From: a virus
Length of the DNA stretch: 27,674 nt
Virus record (IMG/VR): IMGVR_UViG_3300030380_004098
Location: 1-27,674 of that record
Reading direction: 5' to 3' (one strand)
Position numbers and translations under genes: made by a program. The notes below the pieces were generated by a model. The model had not been told where the DNA came from and ran no database searches. It worked only from the letters and a program-made list of their open reading frames with translations. Shown in pieces: positions 15,803-23,096 of this stretch (position 1 is its first letter; each line of letters starts with the position of its first letter).

Positions 15803-16252
15803 ATGATTGTGGTCGTTAAGAACAAGGCAAGCGACGTCGAGAACACGGTTTATATCACGCCCAAGGAAAAGCGTGGAGCCGCGAACGTGGCAGAGTATGG
15901 CGCGACCATTGCGGCCTTGGGGATGGAAATCAAGAGCCTCACCACGGACAAGACGGTCATGGTCAATGCCAAATCCATCACCGTGACGGACCGCTTTACC
16001 ACCTTCGTCTTCGATGCCTCTACCACTGCCGGAGATTCCAAGGTCGACCTGTCGGGCGCAAGCTGGCCGGAGGGGTTCATCCAATACCGCGTTGTCGAGC
16101 GGGCTTCCGTCAGCGACGTCGAGGACATCAGCGCCTCGGACGTGATTTTAGAAAAGGGCTTGGGGTATCTTACCACCGAGGATGGGGCATATCAGGAGAC
16201 CACCTTCACCAGCCACGTCGACGAGACTTCAACCTTCACCTACTATGAGTAA
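15803..16252 (+). CDS. Hypothetical structural protein, 149 aa
   Basis: The ATG at 15803 is used because the open frame upstream runs through the terminator. The protein (MIVVVKNKASDVENTVYITP, then a strand-rich middle and VILEKGLGYLTTEDGAYQET) is all-beta in appearance, without signal or membrane segment. It overlaps the portal start by 8 nt. Position between tail-tube and portal genes indicates a virion or neck protein. No family is recognised with certainty. Confidence 0.6.
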   Translation: MIVVVKNKASDVENTVYITPKEKRGAANVAEYGATIAALGMEIKSLTTDKTVMVNAKSITVTDRFTTFVFDASTTAGDSKVDLSGASWPEGFIQYRVVERASVSDVEDISASDVILEKGLGYLTTEDGAYQETTFTSHVDETSTFTYYE

Positions 16253-18011
16253 ACACGAGTTCAACGTCTTTGGGCTCCCGACCCACGAGTTGCCCCTGTT
16301 CAGGGAAAAGACCGGTCGGGACTGGGTGGACTATGGCTATGACAACGCCTACGGCGACTACCTCCGGGACCTGTACCTTGGTAGCGCCATCCAGAGCGCG
16401 GTGGTCAACGGCGTCTCTGAGATGATATACGGCGAGGGGTTGGATGCCACGGACCGGGAAGAGAAGCCGGACCAATGGATGAAGACCCAGCGCCTCTTCG
16501 AGAACTCCGACGAGGACATCCTGCGCCAACTGTCCTTCGACCTGAAGTTGTACGGTCAGTGCTACGTCCAAGTAATTTGGAACCGCGTCCGGACGGAGGT
16601 GGCCGAGCTTCGCTTCCTGCCGGCCCACACGGTGCGCTCCGGAATTGCCGATGCCCAGGGGAAGGTCGAATGCTACTACGTCTCCCCGGATTGGTCCCGA
16701 ATGCGGGAGCCACGGTACGCTCCGGTCAAGTACCCCGCATGGGATACGGAGGACCGCACCGAGCCGGCTTCCGTGTACCAAATCAAGGCATACCAGCCCG
16801 GCATCTTCTACTACGGCCTGCCGGATTATGTGGGTTCTACCAACTACATCGAGCTCGACAGGGAGGTATCTACCTTCCACCTCAACAACATCAAGAACGG
16901 CCTCTTCCCGTCCATGCTTTTGTCGTTCAACAACGGCATCCCAAGCGATGAGGAGCGGCGCACCATCGAGCGCCATGTGAACGAGAAGTTCAGCGGGTCT
17001 TCCAATGCGGGGCGACTCCTGATTTCGTTCAACGACGGGAGCGATTCCGCGCCCCAGTTGACCCCGGTCAACCCGAACGACAACGACGGGATGTATGAGT
17101 TCCTGGCCACGGAATGCACCACCAAGATTTTGGCCGGTCACCGCATCACGTCGCCCCTGCTCTTTGGCATCCGAGGAGAGGGGTCCGGCTTCGGCAACAA
17201 CGCCGACGAACTTCGGGACTCGTTCAGCCTGTTTCAGAATACGGTGGTCAAGCCGTTCCAACGCACCCTGTTGGACGGCCTGCAAGCCATCTTCTCGGTG
17301 AACGGCATCGACCTGGACTTCTACTTTAAGACCCTCAAGCCTGCCGACTTCATCGACGTGGAAACGGTCAAGGCGCAAAGCACAGACGAGCAGGAGAAGG
17401 AAGGATTGGAAAAGGAGGAGTTCAGCCGCCCCCACACCCCCGACGCATCCGCCGACATCCTGATTGCCTTTGGAGAGGATGAAGACGAAGACTACGAGCT
17501 CATCGACGAGCGGGAGGTGGACTACGACCTTGAAGAGCGATTCGATGCCATGTGGACCTTCGCACGGGTTCCGTCCTCCAACCCTGCCGGAAAGAGCGAC
17601 CAAGACACCGACCTCATCAAGGTCCGGTACAAGTATGCCCCGGACATTGTGGCCGACAACACCCGGGAGTTTTGTCGGAAGATGATCCGCGCCGGCAAGG
17701 TCTACCGAAAGGAGGACATCATGGCCGCGTCCGGGCGTGCCGTGAATCCCGGATGGGGACCGCGCGGAGCGGACACCTACGACATTTGGCTCTATAAGGG
17801 GGGCGGGTCCTGTCAACACTTCTGGCAGCGCCGGACGTACCTCAAGAAGAACAACAAGCGCATCTCCGTTGGCGAGGCTCAACGCATCATCCGCGCCGCT
17901 GGACCCGATGCCGAGCGACTCCAGACCAATGACCCCAAAGTGGCGCAGCGCCCCCGCGATATGGTCAACCGTGGCTTCCTTGAACCGAAAGACTTTACCA
18001 CCCCCCGATAA
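16245..18011 (+). CDS. Portal protein with C-terminal extension
   Basis: 588 residues. The first ~370 form a portal core: YDNAYGDYLRDLYLGSAIQS, ILRQLSFDLKLYGQCYVQVI, a FHLNNIKNGLFPSMLLSFNN clip-region-like segment, and the LAGHRITSPLLFGI.. stem-helix segment typical of dodecameric portals. Residues about 370-440 are acidic and linker-like. The last ~150 residues (FCRKMIRAGKVYRKEDIMAA, then YKGGGSCQHFWQRRTYLKKN) are a distinct domain known to me from the C-termini of Bacteroidota phage head proteins, function unclear. The ATG at 16245 overlaps the upstream gene by 8 nt. The portal lies about 12 kb from the large terminase, which is unusual. Confidence 0.8.
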   Translation: MSKHEFNVFGLPTHELPLFREKTGRDWVDYGYDNAYGDYLRDLYLGSAIQSAVVNGVSEMIYGEGLDATDREEKPDQWMKTQRLFENSDEDILRQLSFDLKLYGQCYVQVIWNRVRTEVAELRFLPAHTVRSGIADAQGKVECYYVSPDWSRMREPRYAPVKYPAWDTEDRTEPASVYQIKAYQPGIFYYGLPDYVGSTNYIELDREVSTFHLNNIKNGLFPSMLLSFNNGIPSDEERRTIERHVNEKFSGSSNAGRLLISFNDGSDSAPQLTPVNPNDNDGMYEFLATECTTKILAGHRITSPLLFGIRGEGSGFGNNADELRDSFSLFQNTVVKPFQRTLLDGLQAIFSVNGIDLDFYFKTLKPADFIDVETVKAQSTDEQEKEGLEKEEFSRPHTPDASADILIAFGEDEDEDYELIDEREVDYDLEERFDAMWTFARVPSSNPAGKSDQDTDLIKVRYKYAPDIVADNTREFCRKMIRAGKVYRKEDIMAASGRAVNPGWGPRGADTYDIWLYKGGGSCQHFWQRRTYLKKNNKRISVGEAQRIIRAAGPDAERLQTNDPKVAQRPRDMVNRGFLEPKDFTTPR

Positions 18012-18574
18012 TGGCGAACCTCATTCTCTTCATCTCCCCGGCGAAGCTCAAGAAGGAGACCGCCCTCGGCGGGTCTGTGGACGACGAAATCCTCGGACCC
18101 TACATCCGCCTTGCCCAGGAGCTTCACATCCTGCCCGCTTTGGGGCAGTCTCTGTATGACGACCTCCGTACCAAGATTGCGGCGGGGACGATTTCAGGAA
18201 ATGATGAAACCCTGATGGAGGACTACATCGCCCCGGCGTTGGTGCAGTTGGCCTTCACCGAAGCGTTGCCTTTCATCCGGGTCCGCATCGTCAACAATGG
18301 GGTGACGGTGATGGAGTCCGAGCAAAGTACCGCGGCAACGTACGGGGACATGAAGCCCCTGATGAACCGCTCCAAGGATTTGGGGCAGTTTCACATCGAG
18401 CGGCTCATGGAGTACATCGACAACAACACCACCCTCTTCTCTGCGCTGGATGCGGAGGGTCCGGGTGAGTTGTGCCGCACCCGCAGGAACTACACCCAAG
18501 GGCTCAACATCTACCCCAACACCGACGACAAACTTGTGGAGCGCATCCTCCGCGATTACGGTATCAAGTATTGA
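18011..18574 (+). CDS. Head-tail connector/adaptor (DUF6712-like)
   Basis: 187 residues, beginning MANLILFISPAKLKKETALG followed by GSVDDEILGPYIRLAQELHI and LGQSLYDDL. This pattern (LxxLGGxVDxxxLxPYIxxAQxxxIxPxLGxxLY) is that of a connector family I know as DUF6712 in Bacteroidota phages, related to the gp6-type head completion proteins. Its start shares one base with the portal stop, and it completes the head-tail neck. Confidence 0.7.
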   Translation: MANLILFISPAKLKKETALGGSVDDEILGPYIRLAQELHILPALGQSLYDDLRTKIAAGTISGNDETLMEDYIAPALVQLAFTEALPFIRVRIVNNGVTVMESEQSTAATYGDMKPLMNRSKDLGQFHIERLMEYIDNNTTLFSALDAEGPGELCRTRRNYTQGLNIYPNTDDKLVERILRDYGIKY

Positions 18575-18616
18575 TGACCAACGAAGAGAAGCTTCAGAAA
18601 TACATCGACGACAGAG

Positions 18617-19177
18617 ATGGCAAACAGCAAAATAACAGACCTTACCGAGTTGACTTCCGCCGCCAACGACGACGTGTTGGTCATTGTGGACGACTCGGCT
18701 TCCGAGACCAAGAAGATTACGGTCGCTAATCTGTCCAGCGGAATCAGCAACCCTAACGAGCTGGATGGTCAGGTGTTGGAGGTCATTACCCGGGATACGG
18801 CCTACACAAACGGGTCCTATGAGGGGCACGTCATGAAGTACCGCACGGATACCCTGGTGGAGTTGAAGTGGTACATTCTGGGCTCCCTTGGTTGGACTGC
18901 CACTGACGCGGACGAAGAGCCCAAGACCAAGGGCCTTTTGGGTTTGGCTTTGGGAACCAGTAGCGGCACCAACGGCCTACTGATTCGCGGAGTTCATCAA
19001 TCGACTTTGTGGTCCAGCTTTACCGTGGGGCAGACCCTCTACCTCAGCACCACCGAGGGCACAATCACGGCCACCGCGCCGACGGCAGCCGGCGACTTCG
19101 TGCGGGTCATTGGCTACGCGATGGGTAGCAACAACATCTACATCGACCCAGCGCAGGACTACATCGAGCTCAGCTAA
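18617..19177 (+). CDS. Tail fibre/virion appendage protein, 186 aa
   Basis: Begins MANSKITDLTELTSAANDDV followed by LVIVDDSASETKKITVANL. This N-terminal 'KI.DL.ELT....DD.L.IVDD......KKIT..NL' motif is very common at the N-termini of phage fibre and appendage proteins, where it attaches to the virion. The rest is beta-rich (GLALGTSSGTNGLLIRGVHQ, ending DPAQDYIELS). It overlaps the LamG-like gene by one base, so the two may form one receptor-binding complex. Confidence 0.65.
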   Translation: MANSKITDLTELTSAANDDVLVIVDDSASETKKITVANLSSGISNPNELDGQVLEVITRDTAYTNGSYEGHVMKYRTDTLVELKWYILGSLGWTATDADEEPKTKGLLGLALGTSSGTNGLLIRGVHQSTLWSSFTVGQTLYLSTTEGTITATAPTAAGDFVRVIGYAMGSNNIYIDPAQDYIELS

Positions 19178-20046
19178 TGGCCATCGAAAAGTACAGCGGC
19201 GTTGCGTGGAGCTCGGTGGCTAAGTTGTCCGGAGTGGCCAACGCCGACATCGCGAAGGTCAACGGTCAGGACACGCCTTCGAGTGCGTCAATCACCAGTG
19301 GGGCGTGGTATGACATCCGTCCTTGGGACAGTTCTTCCGACTCTGGTAGCGGAAACACCGTGACAAATATTGGTTCTCTTGGGGGCACCACGACGTTCTA
19401 CAACGGATACTCTACTGAAGGCATCACCAGGACAACTCAAGGAGGAGCAGACTGCTGGTTTATGGATGGGGCTAATGATGACTCTCGTCAGTATGTAAAC
19501 TACAGTGATGTAAGCAGCTTGGGTTACCCCTTTACCCAAGAGGCTTGGCTGTACAGAGAAACAAGGCCCACGGGAAACACTCAGCTTCGCCCTCACGTTG
19601 GCATGAGTATTACCTCAGAGCAATTTAAAAGAAGCAGAATGGCCATTTCAGCCGTATCTGCCACCTTTTCAAACTCAAGTATCCGAAATAGACTTGCCTT
19701 TGGTCAGAAATACGACACAACCAACATACAGCTAAACGTCATTGACTCTACTCCAGCCTATGGAGCCTGGTACCACTTGGCTGTTGTCTTTACGTCAACG
19801 CAGATGAAGGTCTACATTGATGGATCTCAGCATACTACCGGGTCTTTCACAATGGGGCTGTCCATATTCGATCAAGTGGCGTCATCGCAACAACTCATTA
19901 TTACTATGGGGGCGTGGGTTAGAGCCAACACTTCCAATGACATCCAGCGCGGTTATCATGGTGACTACCGAATTTACACGAGCGAACTAACGGCTCAGGA
20001 AATTCAGAACAACTTTGACGCAACAAAGTCTTACTATGGTAAATAA
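19177..20046 (+). CDS. LamG/concanavalin A-like lectin protein, probable receptor-binding protein
   Basis: 289 residues. A short N-terminal segment (IEKYSGVAWSSVAKLSGVAN) precedes a jelly-roll lectin domain with the hallmarks of the LamG-like fold: PFTQEAWLYRE, AWYHLAVVFTSTQMKVYIDG, and GDYRIYTSELTAQEIQNNFD at the C-terminus. Such domains bind glycans, so this is a good candidate for host recognition. Nucleotides 19621-19740 are only 49 of 120 G/C, far below the flanking genes, and the codon use shifts accordingly, pointing to recent acquisition of the lectin domain while the N-terminus stays GC-rich. Confidence 0.75.
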   Translation: MAIEKYSGVAWSSVAKLSGVANADIAKVNGQDTPSSASITSGAWYDIRPWDSSSDSGSGNTVTNIGSLGGTTTFYNGYSTEGITRTTQGGADCWFMDGANDDSRQYVNYSDVSSLGYPFTQEAWLYRETRPTGNTQLRPHVGMSITSEQFKRSRMAISAVSATFSNSSIRNRLAFGQKYDTTNIQLNVIDSTPAYGAWYHLAVVFTSTQMKVYIDGSQHTTGSFTMGLSIFDQVASSQQLIITMGAWVRANTSNDIQRGYHGDYRIYTSELTAQEIQNNFDATKSYYGK

Positions 20047-20272
20047 TCATTGGTATTATAAGGGTAGGGCTTCGGAGTATGATTCCTTCGACTTGACGGA
20101 TTACGTTACCCCTGTTCGTTGGAGCCACGACAACACGGAGTGGTTAGCTGAGCATTCTTCTCAGCCTTCAGATAAATCAGATCACCTCACGTCGGAAGAA
20201 ATAAAACTATTCATCATGGGCGCCGGCTGGGGGTACGACGAGGAGGGAAATAAGGTAACTATCAAGCCGTGA
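20036..20272 (+). CDS. Hypothetical protein, 78 aa, in low-GC block
   Basis: The ATG at 20036 overlaps the end of the lectin gene by 11 nt. The product begins MVNNHWYYKGRASEYDSFDL and ends in FIMGAGWGYDEEGNKVTIKP; it is acidic and aromatic. It shares the AT-rich composition of the lectin domain, so the two were probably acquired together. It might be a fibre chaperone or accessory, by position only. No family is recognised. Confidence 0.6.
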   Translation: MVNNHWYYKGRASEYDSFDLTDYVTPVRWSHDNTEWLAEHSSQPSDKSDHLTSEEIKLFIMGAGWGYDEEGNKVTIKP

Positions 20273-20475
20273 CTGATATTACCTTGTTTGAAATCTTGAC
20301 TCTTGGGGGCGGCTTGATTGGAGTGTACGTCAAGCTGTCCACGGATTTAGGCAAGCTCAAGAGCCGCGTGATTATGTTGGAACGCCGGGACGATGAGGTC
20401 AAGCAAATGCTTACTGGGTTGGTCGAAGCCGTGCAGGAAATCAAGCTCCTACTCGCCACAAAAGGTATGCGATGA
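20269..20475 (+). CDS. Small membrane/coiled-coil protein (lysis accessory candidate)
   Basis: 68 residues from a GTG start in a GTGA overlap. Residues about 6-24 form one hydrophobic span (LFEILTLGGGLIGVYVKLST), followed by a long amphipathic helix with heptad character (KSRVIMLERRDDEVKQMLTG). An N-terminal anchor with a coiled coil directly before the endolysin is the arrangement of holin accessories or i-spanin-like proteins. No lipoprotein partner is visible, so the spanin idea remains tentative. Confidence 0.6.
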   Translation: MTDITLFEILTLGGGLIGVYVKLSTDLGKLKSRVIMLERRDDEVKQMLTGLVEAVQEIKLLLATKGMR

Positions 20476-20825
20476 TCCACTTCACCTACGACGAATTCGA
20501 CAGCCCCGACCTGCCAGGCTCCGGGACGTACATGGAGGACGACTTCCTGCGCATGATTGACGCGGCCCGGGAGCTTGCGCAGATTCCCTTCATCGTGAAT
20601 TCGGGCTTCCGTACTGAGGCGCACAATCACGCCATCGGAGGCTCTGAGAACTCCGCCCACCTCCGGGGATGGGCTGCCGATATTCGGGCCACCAATTCCA
20701 CAACGCGATGGATTGTCATCGCCGCGTGCCTTCAGGCTGGGTTCACCCGCATCGGGGTGGCGGATACCTTCGTCCACGTCGATTGTGACCCCATGAAGGA
20801 CGAGAACGTGATGTGGTTATATTGA
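20472..20825 (+). CDS. Endolysin, peptidase M15 family
   Basis: 117 residues. The family's zinc site is intact: SGFRT at 44-48, SAHLRGWAAD at 61-70 (His63, Asp70), and FVHVD at 100-104 (His102), the S-x-H-x-x-G-x-A-x-D ... H-x-D pattern of M15A-type DD-carboxypeptidases/L,D-endopeptidases. It would cut peptide cross-links of the host peptidoglycan. There is no signal peptide, so export or access depends on the neighbouring holin-like proteins. Starts in an ATGA overlap with the upstream membrane protein gene. Confidence 0.9.
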   Translation: MIHFTYDEFDSPDLPGSGTYMEDDFLRMIDAARELAQIPFIVNSGFRTEAHNHAIGGSENSAHLRGWAADIRATNSTTRWIVIAACLQAGFTRIGVADTFVHVDCDPMKDENVMWLY

Positions 20826-20828
20826 GGG

Positions 20829-21068
20829 ATGATGATTGACTCCATCCTCCTCGCAGCGGATACCGTTGCCGTAGTTGAAACCGTAGTGGACCCGGTAGTG
20901 ATTGACCCCGCATCCCCGTGGTGGTCTGAGCACTTGGTCGAAATCGGCCTCGCCTTCTTCGCCTTCCTCAAGGTGGTGGTGAACCTGGTGCCCTCGGACA
21001 AGCCGCGCGACATCTTCGCCATCCTCGACCGCATTATCACCGCGCTCATTCCCGATCGCCGGAAGTGA
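20829..21068 (+). CDS. Small membrane-associated protein of the lysis cassette
   Basis: 79 residues: a hydrophobic Val/Ala-rich N-terminal region (ILLAADTVAVVETVVDPVVI), then WWSEHLVEIGLAFFAFLKVV and an amphipathic basic C-terminus (DRIITALIPDRRK). It could be a holin or holin partner. It starts 3 nt after the endolysin stop, and its end overlaps the next holin-like gene (GTGA). Confidence 0.6.
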   Translation: MMIDSILLAADTVAVVETVVDPVVIDPASPWWSEHLVEIGLAFFAFLKVVVNLVPSDKPRDIFAILDRIITALIPDRRK

Positions 21069-21277
21069 AGTTCGGCCAGCTCATACGCGGGCTGGACATA
21101 ACTGAAGCATTCAAGACCAAGGGCGACCTCAAGCGGTGGAGCGCAAAGCGCACCGTGGGGGGTGTCCTTGCCTTGACCGCTTCGGAGACCATATTGGTAC
21201 ACGGAATCAGCTGGGAAGCGGTGGCGCTGGCTGGAATTTCGGTGATTCCCATCACCGCATCTATGCTGGAAAAATGA
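21065..21277 (+). CDS. Holin-like protein, 70 aa
   Basis: GTG start in a GTGA overlap. After a charged N-terminus (residues 1-29) there are two hydrophobic spans, about 30-46 (RTVGGVLALTASETILVHG) and 49-67 (SWEAVALAGISVIPITASML), with a short charged tail. Two-span small proteins beside an endolysin are typical class II holins, which open the inner membrane. The sequence itself has no diagnostic motif. Confidence 0.55.
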   Translation: MKFGQLIRGLDITEAFKTKGDLKRWSAKRTVGGVLALTASETILVHGISWEAVALAGISVIPITASMLEK

Positions 21278-22104
21278 CGCCCGTCCAAGTCTACACCCTT
21301 GACTATGAAGCAGGGGACCACTACCGCTGCCTCCTTATGTCCGACCTCCACTGGGATAATCCCAAGTGCGACCGGGAGCGATTGAAACGGGACCTCGACT
21401 ACGCCCTCAAGGAGGACCTCGACATCTTCCTAAATGGGGACACTTTCTGTGCCATGCAGGGCCGGTACGATGGACGGCGAAGCAAGGACGACGTGAGGGA
21501 GGAGCACAACACCGCTCTCTATCTCGATGCCTTGGTGAATACCGCTATCGAATACTTCACGCCATATGCCCACCTCATCCGGGTGGTGGGGTATGGCAAC
21601 CACGAGACGAGCATCCTAAAGAACTGCGAGACCGACATCCTCGGACGGTTTGTGGAGGGCCTCAACGCACGCGGCGCGGAGATTGTCCTCGGCGGGTATG
21701 GGGGGTGGGTTGTGTGGTCCTTCCGTGCAGCCAATGGCAACGGAAACGGCATGGCGTACAAGATGAAATACTTCCACGGATCCGGCGGCGGTGGACCCGT
21801 GACGAAGGGTGCAATCCAGTTCCAGCGCATGAGCGCGTCGATCTCCAACGCGGATTGCATTTGGCAGGGCCACGTCCACGAGAGCATGACCAACATCCAC
21901 GTCGTCGAGCACCTGAACGCGAAGCACACCCAAGAGTTGAAGGAGGTCCTGCACGTTAGGACTCCAACGTACAAAGAGGAATACGCCAACGGAACAAAGG
22001 GGTGGCACGTCATGCGCGGCGCTCCCGCCAAGCCCCTGGGGTGCTATGTGCTAGACCTTGAGTTGAAGTCCAAGAAGGTCCGGGCGCGGGCGTTTCCCTT
22101 GTAA
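21274..22104 (+). CDS. Calcineurin-like metallophosphoesterase
   Basis: 276 residues with the full di-metal signature: SDLHWD at 23-28, NGDTF at 54-58, GNHE at 108-111, FHGSG at 168-172 and GHVHE at 199-203. This is the metallophosphoesterase superfamily that includes SbcD/Mre11-type nucleases and many phosphodiesterases. Substrate is unknown: it could process DNA ends, degrade a nucleotide signal, or act on RNA. It begins in an ATGA overlap with the holin-like gene and is the last + strand gene before a leftward terminator, so it is transcribed late with the lysis genes. Late timing argues against a role in early replication. Confidence 0.85.
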   Translation: MTPVQVYTLDYEAGDHYRCLLMSDLHWDNPKCDRERLKRDLDYALKEDLDIFLNGDTFCAMQGRYDGRRSKDDVREEHNTALYLDALVNTAIEYFTPYAHLIRVVGYGNHETSILKNCETDILGRFVEGLNARGAEIVLGGYGGWVVWSFRAANGNGNGMAYKMKYFHGSGGGGPVTKGAIQFQRMSASISNADCIWQGHVHESMTNIHVVEHLNAKHTQELKEVLHVRTPTYKEEYANGTKGWHVMRGAPAKPLGCYVLDLELKSKKVRARAFPL

Positions 22105-22138
22105 AAAAAAGAGAGGGCCACCATGGTCCGGCCCCCTC
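22103..22138 (-). terminator. Rho-independent terminator for leftward transcripts
   Basis: Read on the minus strand, GAGGGGGCC and GGCCCTCTC pair over 9 bp (one G-U) around a 10-nt loop (22111-22138), followed by eight T (A8 at 22103-22110 on +). It overlaps the stop codon of the phosphoesterase gene, so leftward RNA ends exactly at the rightward late operon. Confidence 0.75.
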
Positions 22139-22217
22139 CCGTTACCGCGTCCAAGGCGAAATCGGACGGCAACTCACTCACTTGGTCTTTGACCACTTGG
22201 AGATGCTGCAATATAGC

Positions 22218-22244
22218 AAAAAAAGACCCCCGACGTTTCGGGGG
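22218..22244 (-). terminator. Terminator for the leftward gene cluster (possibly bidirectional)
   Basis: CCCCCGA (22227-22233) and TCGGGGG (22238-22244) form a 7-bp stem with loop CGTT. On the minus strand it is followed by a run of seven T (A7 at 22218-22224). On the plus strand only CCTTCTT follows, so rightward termination would be weak. Confidence 0.85.
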
Positions 22245-22307
22245 CCTTCTTGACTAAACCAGTGTTGGGAACGACCCAATCATAAAACAAAACAGTGGCA
22301 AGATAGC

Positions 22308-22577
22308 CTATTTCTTGAACGGTGCAAGGAAGGTATCCATTCGGGATGCTCGGGCTTCGAGCTTGTCCAAGTCCTTGACCACAGCCACCCACAAGTCCGG
22401 GTTCCGGTGCTCGATTTCGTCACAGATGAGCAGGTACATCTCCCGGGTCTTGGCTCCGCACAATGAGCGCGGGGTGGAGGCGATGGGCTTGGCCAGCCCC
22501 AACAGCTCGGCGTTGGTCATCTTGCCCAATGCCTTGACCAAGGAATCCATTGGGAGCTTCTTGAGTTCGCGCATCAT
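22308..22577 (-). CDS. Leftward hypothetical protein, 89 aa
   Basis: The start is taken at the ATG on 22577 (MMRELKKLPMDSLVKALGKM), which overlaps the upstream gene's stop as ATGA; an upstream in-frame TTG is not needed. The protein is helical (ALGKMTNAELLGLAKPIAST, then EMYLLICDEIEHRNPDLWVA) and basic at its C-terminus. No family is recognised. It is the last gene of the leftward cluster, about 60 nt before a strong terminator. Confidence 0.65.
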   Translation of the reverse strand: MMRELKKLPMDSLVKALGKMTNAELLGLAKPIASTPRSLCGAKTREMYLLICDEIEHRNPDLWVAVVKDLDKLEARASRMDTFLAPFKK

Positions 22578-22768
22578 CCCTTTGCGTATTTGTACTCCCA
22601 CGCAACTTCCTGCCGGGAGAGGCGGGAATTGTCAGCGATGGCGTTGAGGAAGACCTGAGAGCCGGCGCGGAGCTGGCGCTCGAATTGGTCCCGGGTGATG
22701 CCTAGTGCCTGACAGCACTCATGCACCCCGCCGTATTGGGATCGAATCATGTCGTAGAATTCGTTCAT
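22574..22768 (-). CDS. Leftward small protein with possible helix-turn-helix
   Basis: 64 residues; starts and ends in ATGA overlaps with its neighbours. Residues about 11-34 (QYGGVHECCQALGITRDQFE) have the 'alpha-turn-alpha' look of a DNA-binding domain, followed by SQVFLNAIADNSRLSRQEVA. It may be a regulator made from the leftward promoter, which would fit a switch role, but the similarity is only structural in appearance. Confidence 0.55.
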   Translation of the reverse strand: MNEFYDMIRSQYGGVHECCQALGITRDQFERQLRAGSQVFLNAIADNSRLSRQEVAWEYKYAKG

Positions 22769-23031
22769 GCCTTGACCAGTTTGGTGATGATGTCGTTCAG
22801 CACGTTCTCGGTCTTGCGCAGTTGCACAAGCTGGGGGTCGTCCATAGAATAGTAGGTACCGGTCCCTTCGGGGAATGCTTTGAGGTGCTCCCGGATGGAG
22901 GACTCCCGCTCATCGGCTTGGTTGCGGATGTGCTCGGCGTAGGACTTGACAATCAGCACCGCGTCCCGGAGGGCTTCAGCGCGTCCGAGGTTGTGGTTGA
23001 CTTCTTCGAGGAGGTCGATTTGACTCTTCAT
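22765..23031 (-). CDS. First leftward gene, helical protein, 88 aa
   Basis: The ATG at 23031 (MKSQIDLLEEVNHNLGRAEA) lies just downstream of a consensus leftward promoter. The open frame continues upstream through the promoter, but that part is not used. The protein is mostly helical and charged (LRDAVLIVKSYAEHIRNQAD, and QLVQLRKTENVLNDIITKLV). No DNA-binding motif is obvious. As the gene nearest the divergent promoter it is expressed first on the left side. Confidence 0.65.
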   Translation of the reverse strand: MKSQIDLLEEVNHNLGRAEALRDAVLIVKSYAEHIRNQADERESSIREHLKAFPEGTGTYYSMDDPQLVQLRKTENVLNDIITKLVKA

Positions 23032-23048
23032 TGTGTGTTTGTTTGGGA

Positions 23049-23080
23049 CAAATCTAAGGCGCGTTTGTGATTCTGCCAAA
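23049..23080 (-). promoter_or_regulatory. Leftward Bacteroidota-type promoter
   Basis: On the minus strand TTTG (complement of 23077-23080), 20 bp, then TAGATTTG (complement of 23049-23056): a perfect match to TTTG-N19-21-TAnnTTTG, about 18 bp before the ATG at 23031. Confidence 0.75.
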
Positions 23081-23096
23081 TTAGGCCGTATCTTTG
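23064..23096 (+). promoter_or_regulatory. Rightward Bacteroidota-type early promoter
   Basis: TTTG at 23064-23067, 21 bp, then TATCTTTG at 23089-23096: a perfect consensus match, 22 bp before the ATG of the Cro-like gene. Its elements interleave with those of the leftward promoter, so the two cannot easily be occupied at once. Confidence 0.8.

Noticed and set aside
16236-17882. 548-codon open frame on the minus strand opposite the portal gene
   Set aside because: It is the antisense shadow of GC-rich codons in a well-supported portal gene; it has no promoter, overlap partner or family motif.
18574-18729. Short + strand ORF MTNEEKLQKYIDDRDG... between connector and fibre genes
   Set aside because: Its first 14 codons look plausible, but most of it lies out of frame inside the fibre gene that starts at 18617, so it was not annotated; a tiny leader peptide cannot be excluded.
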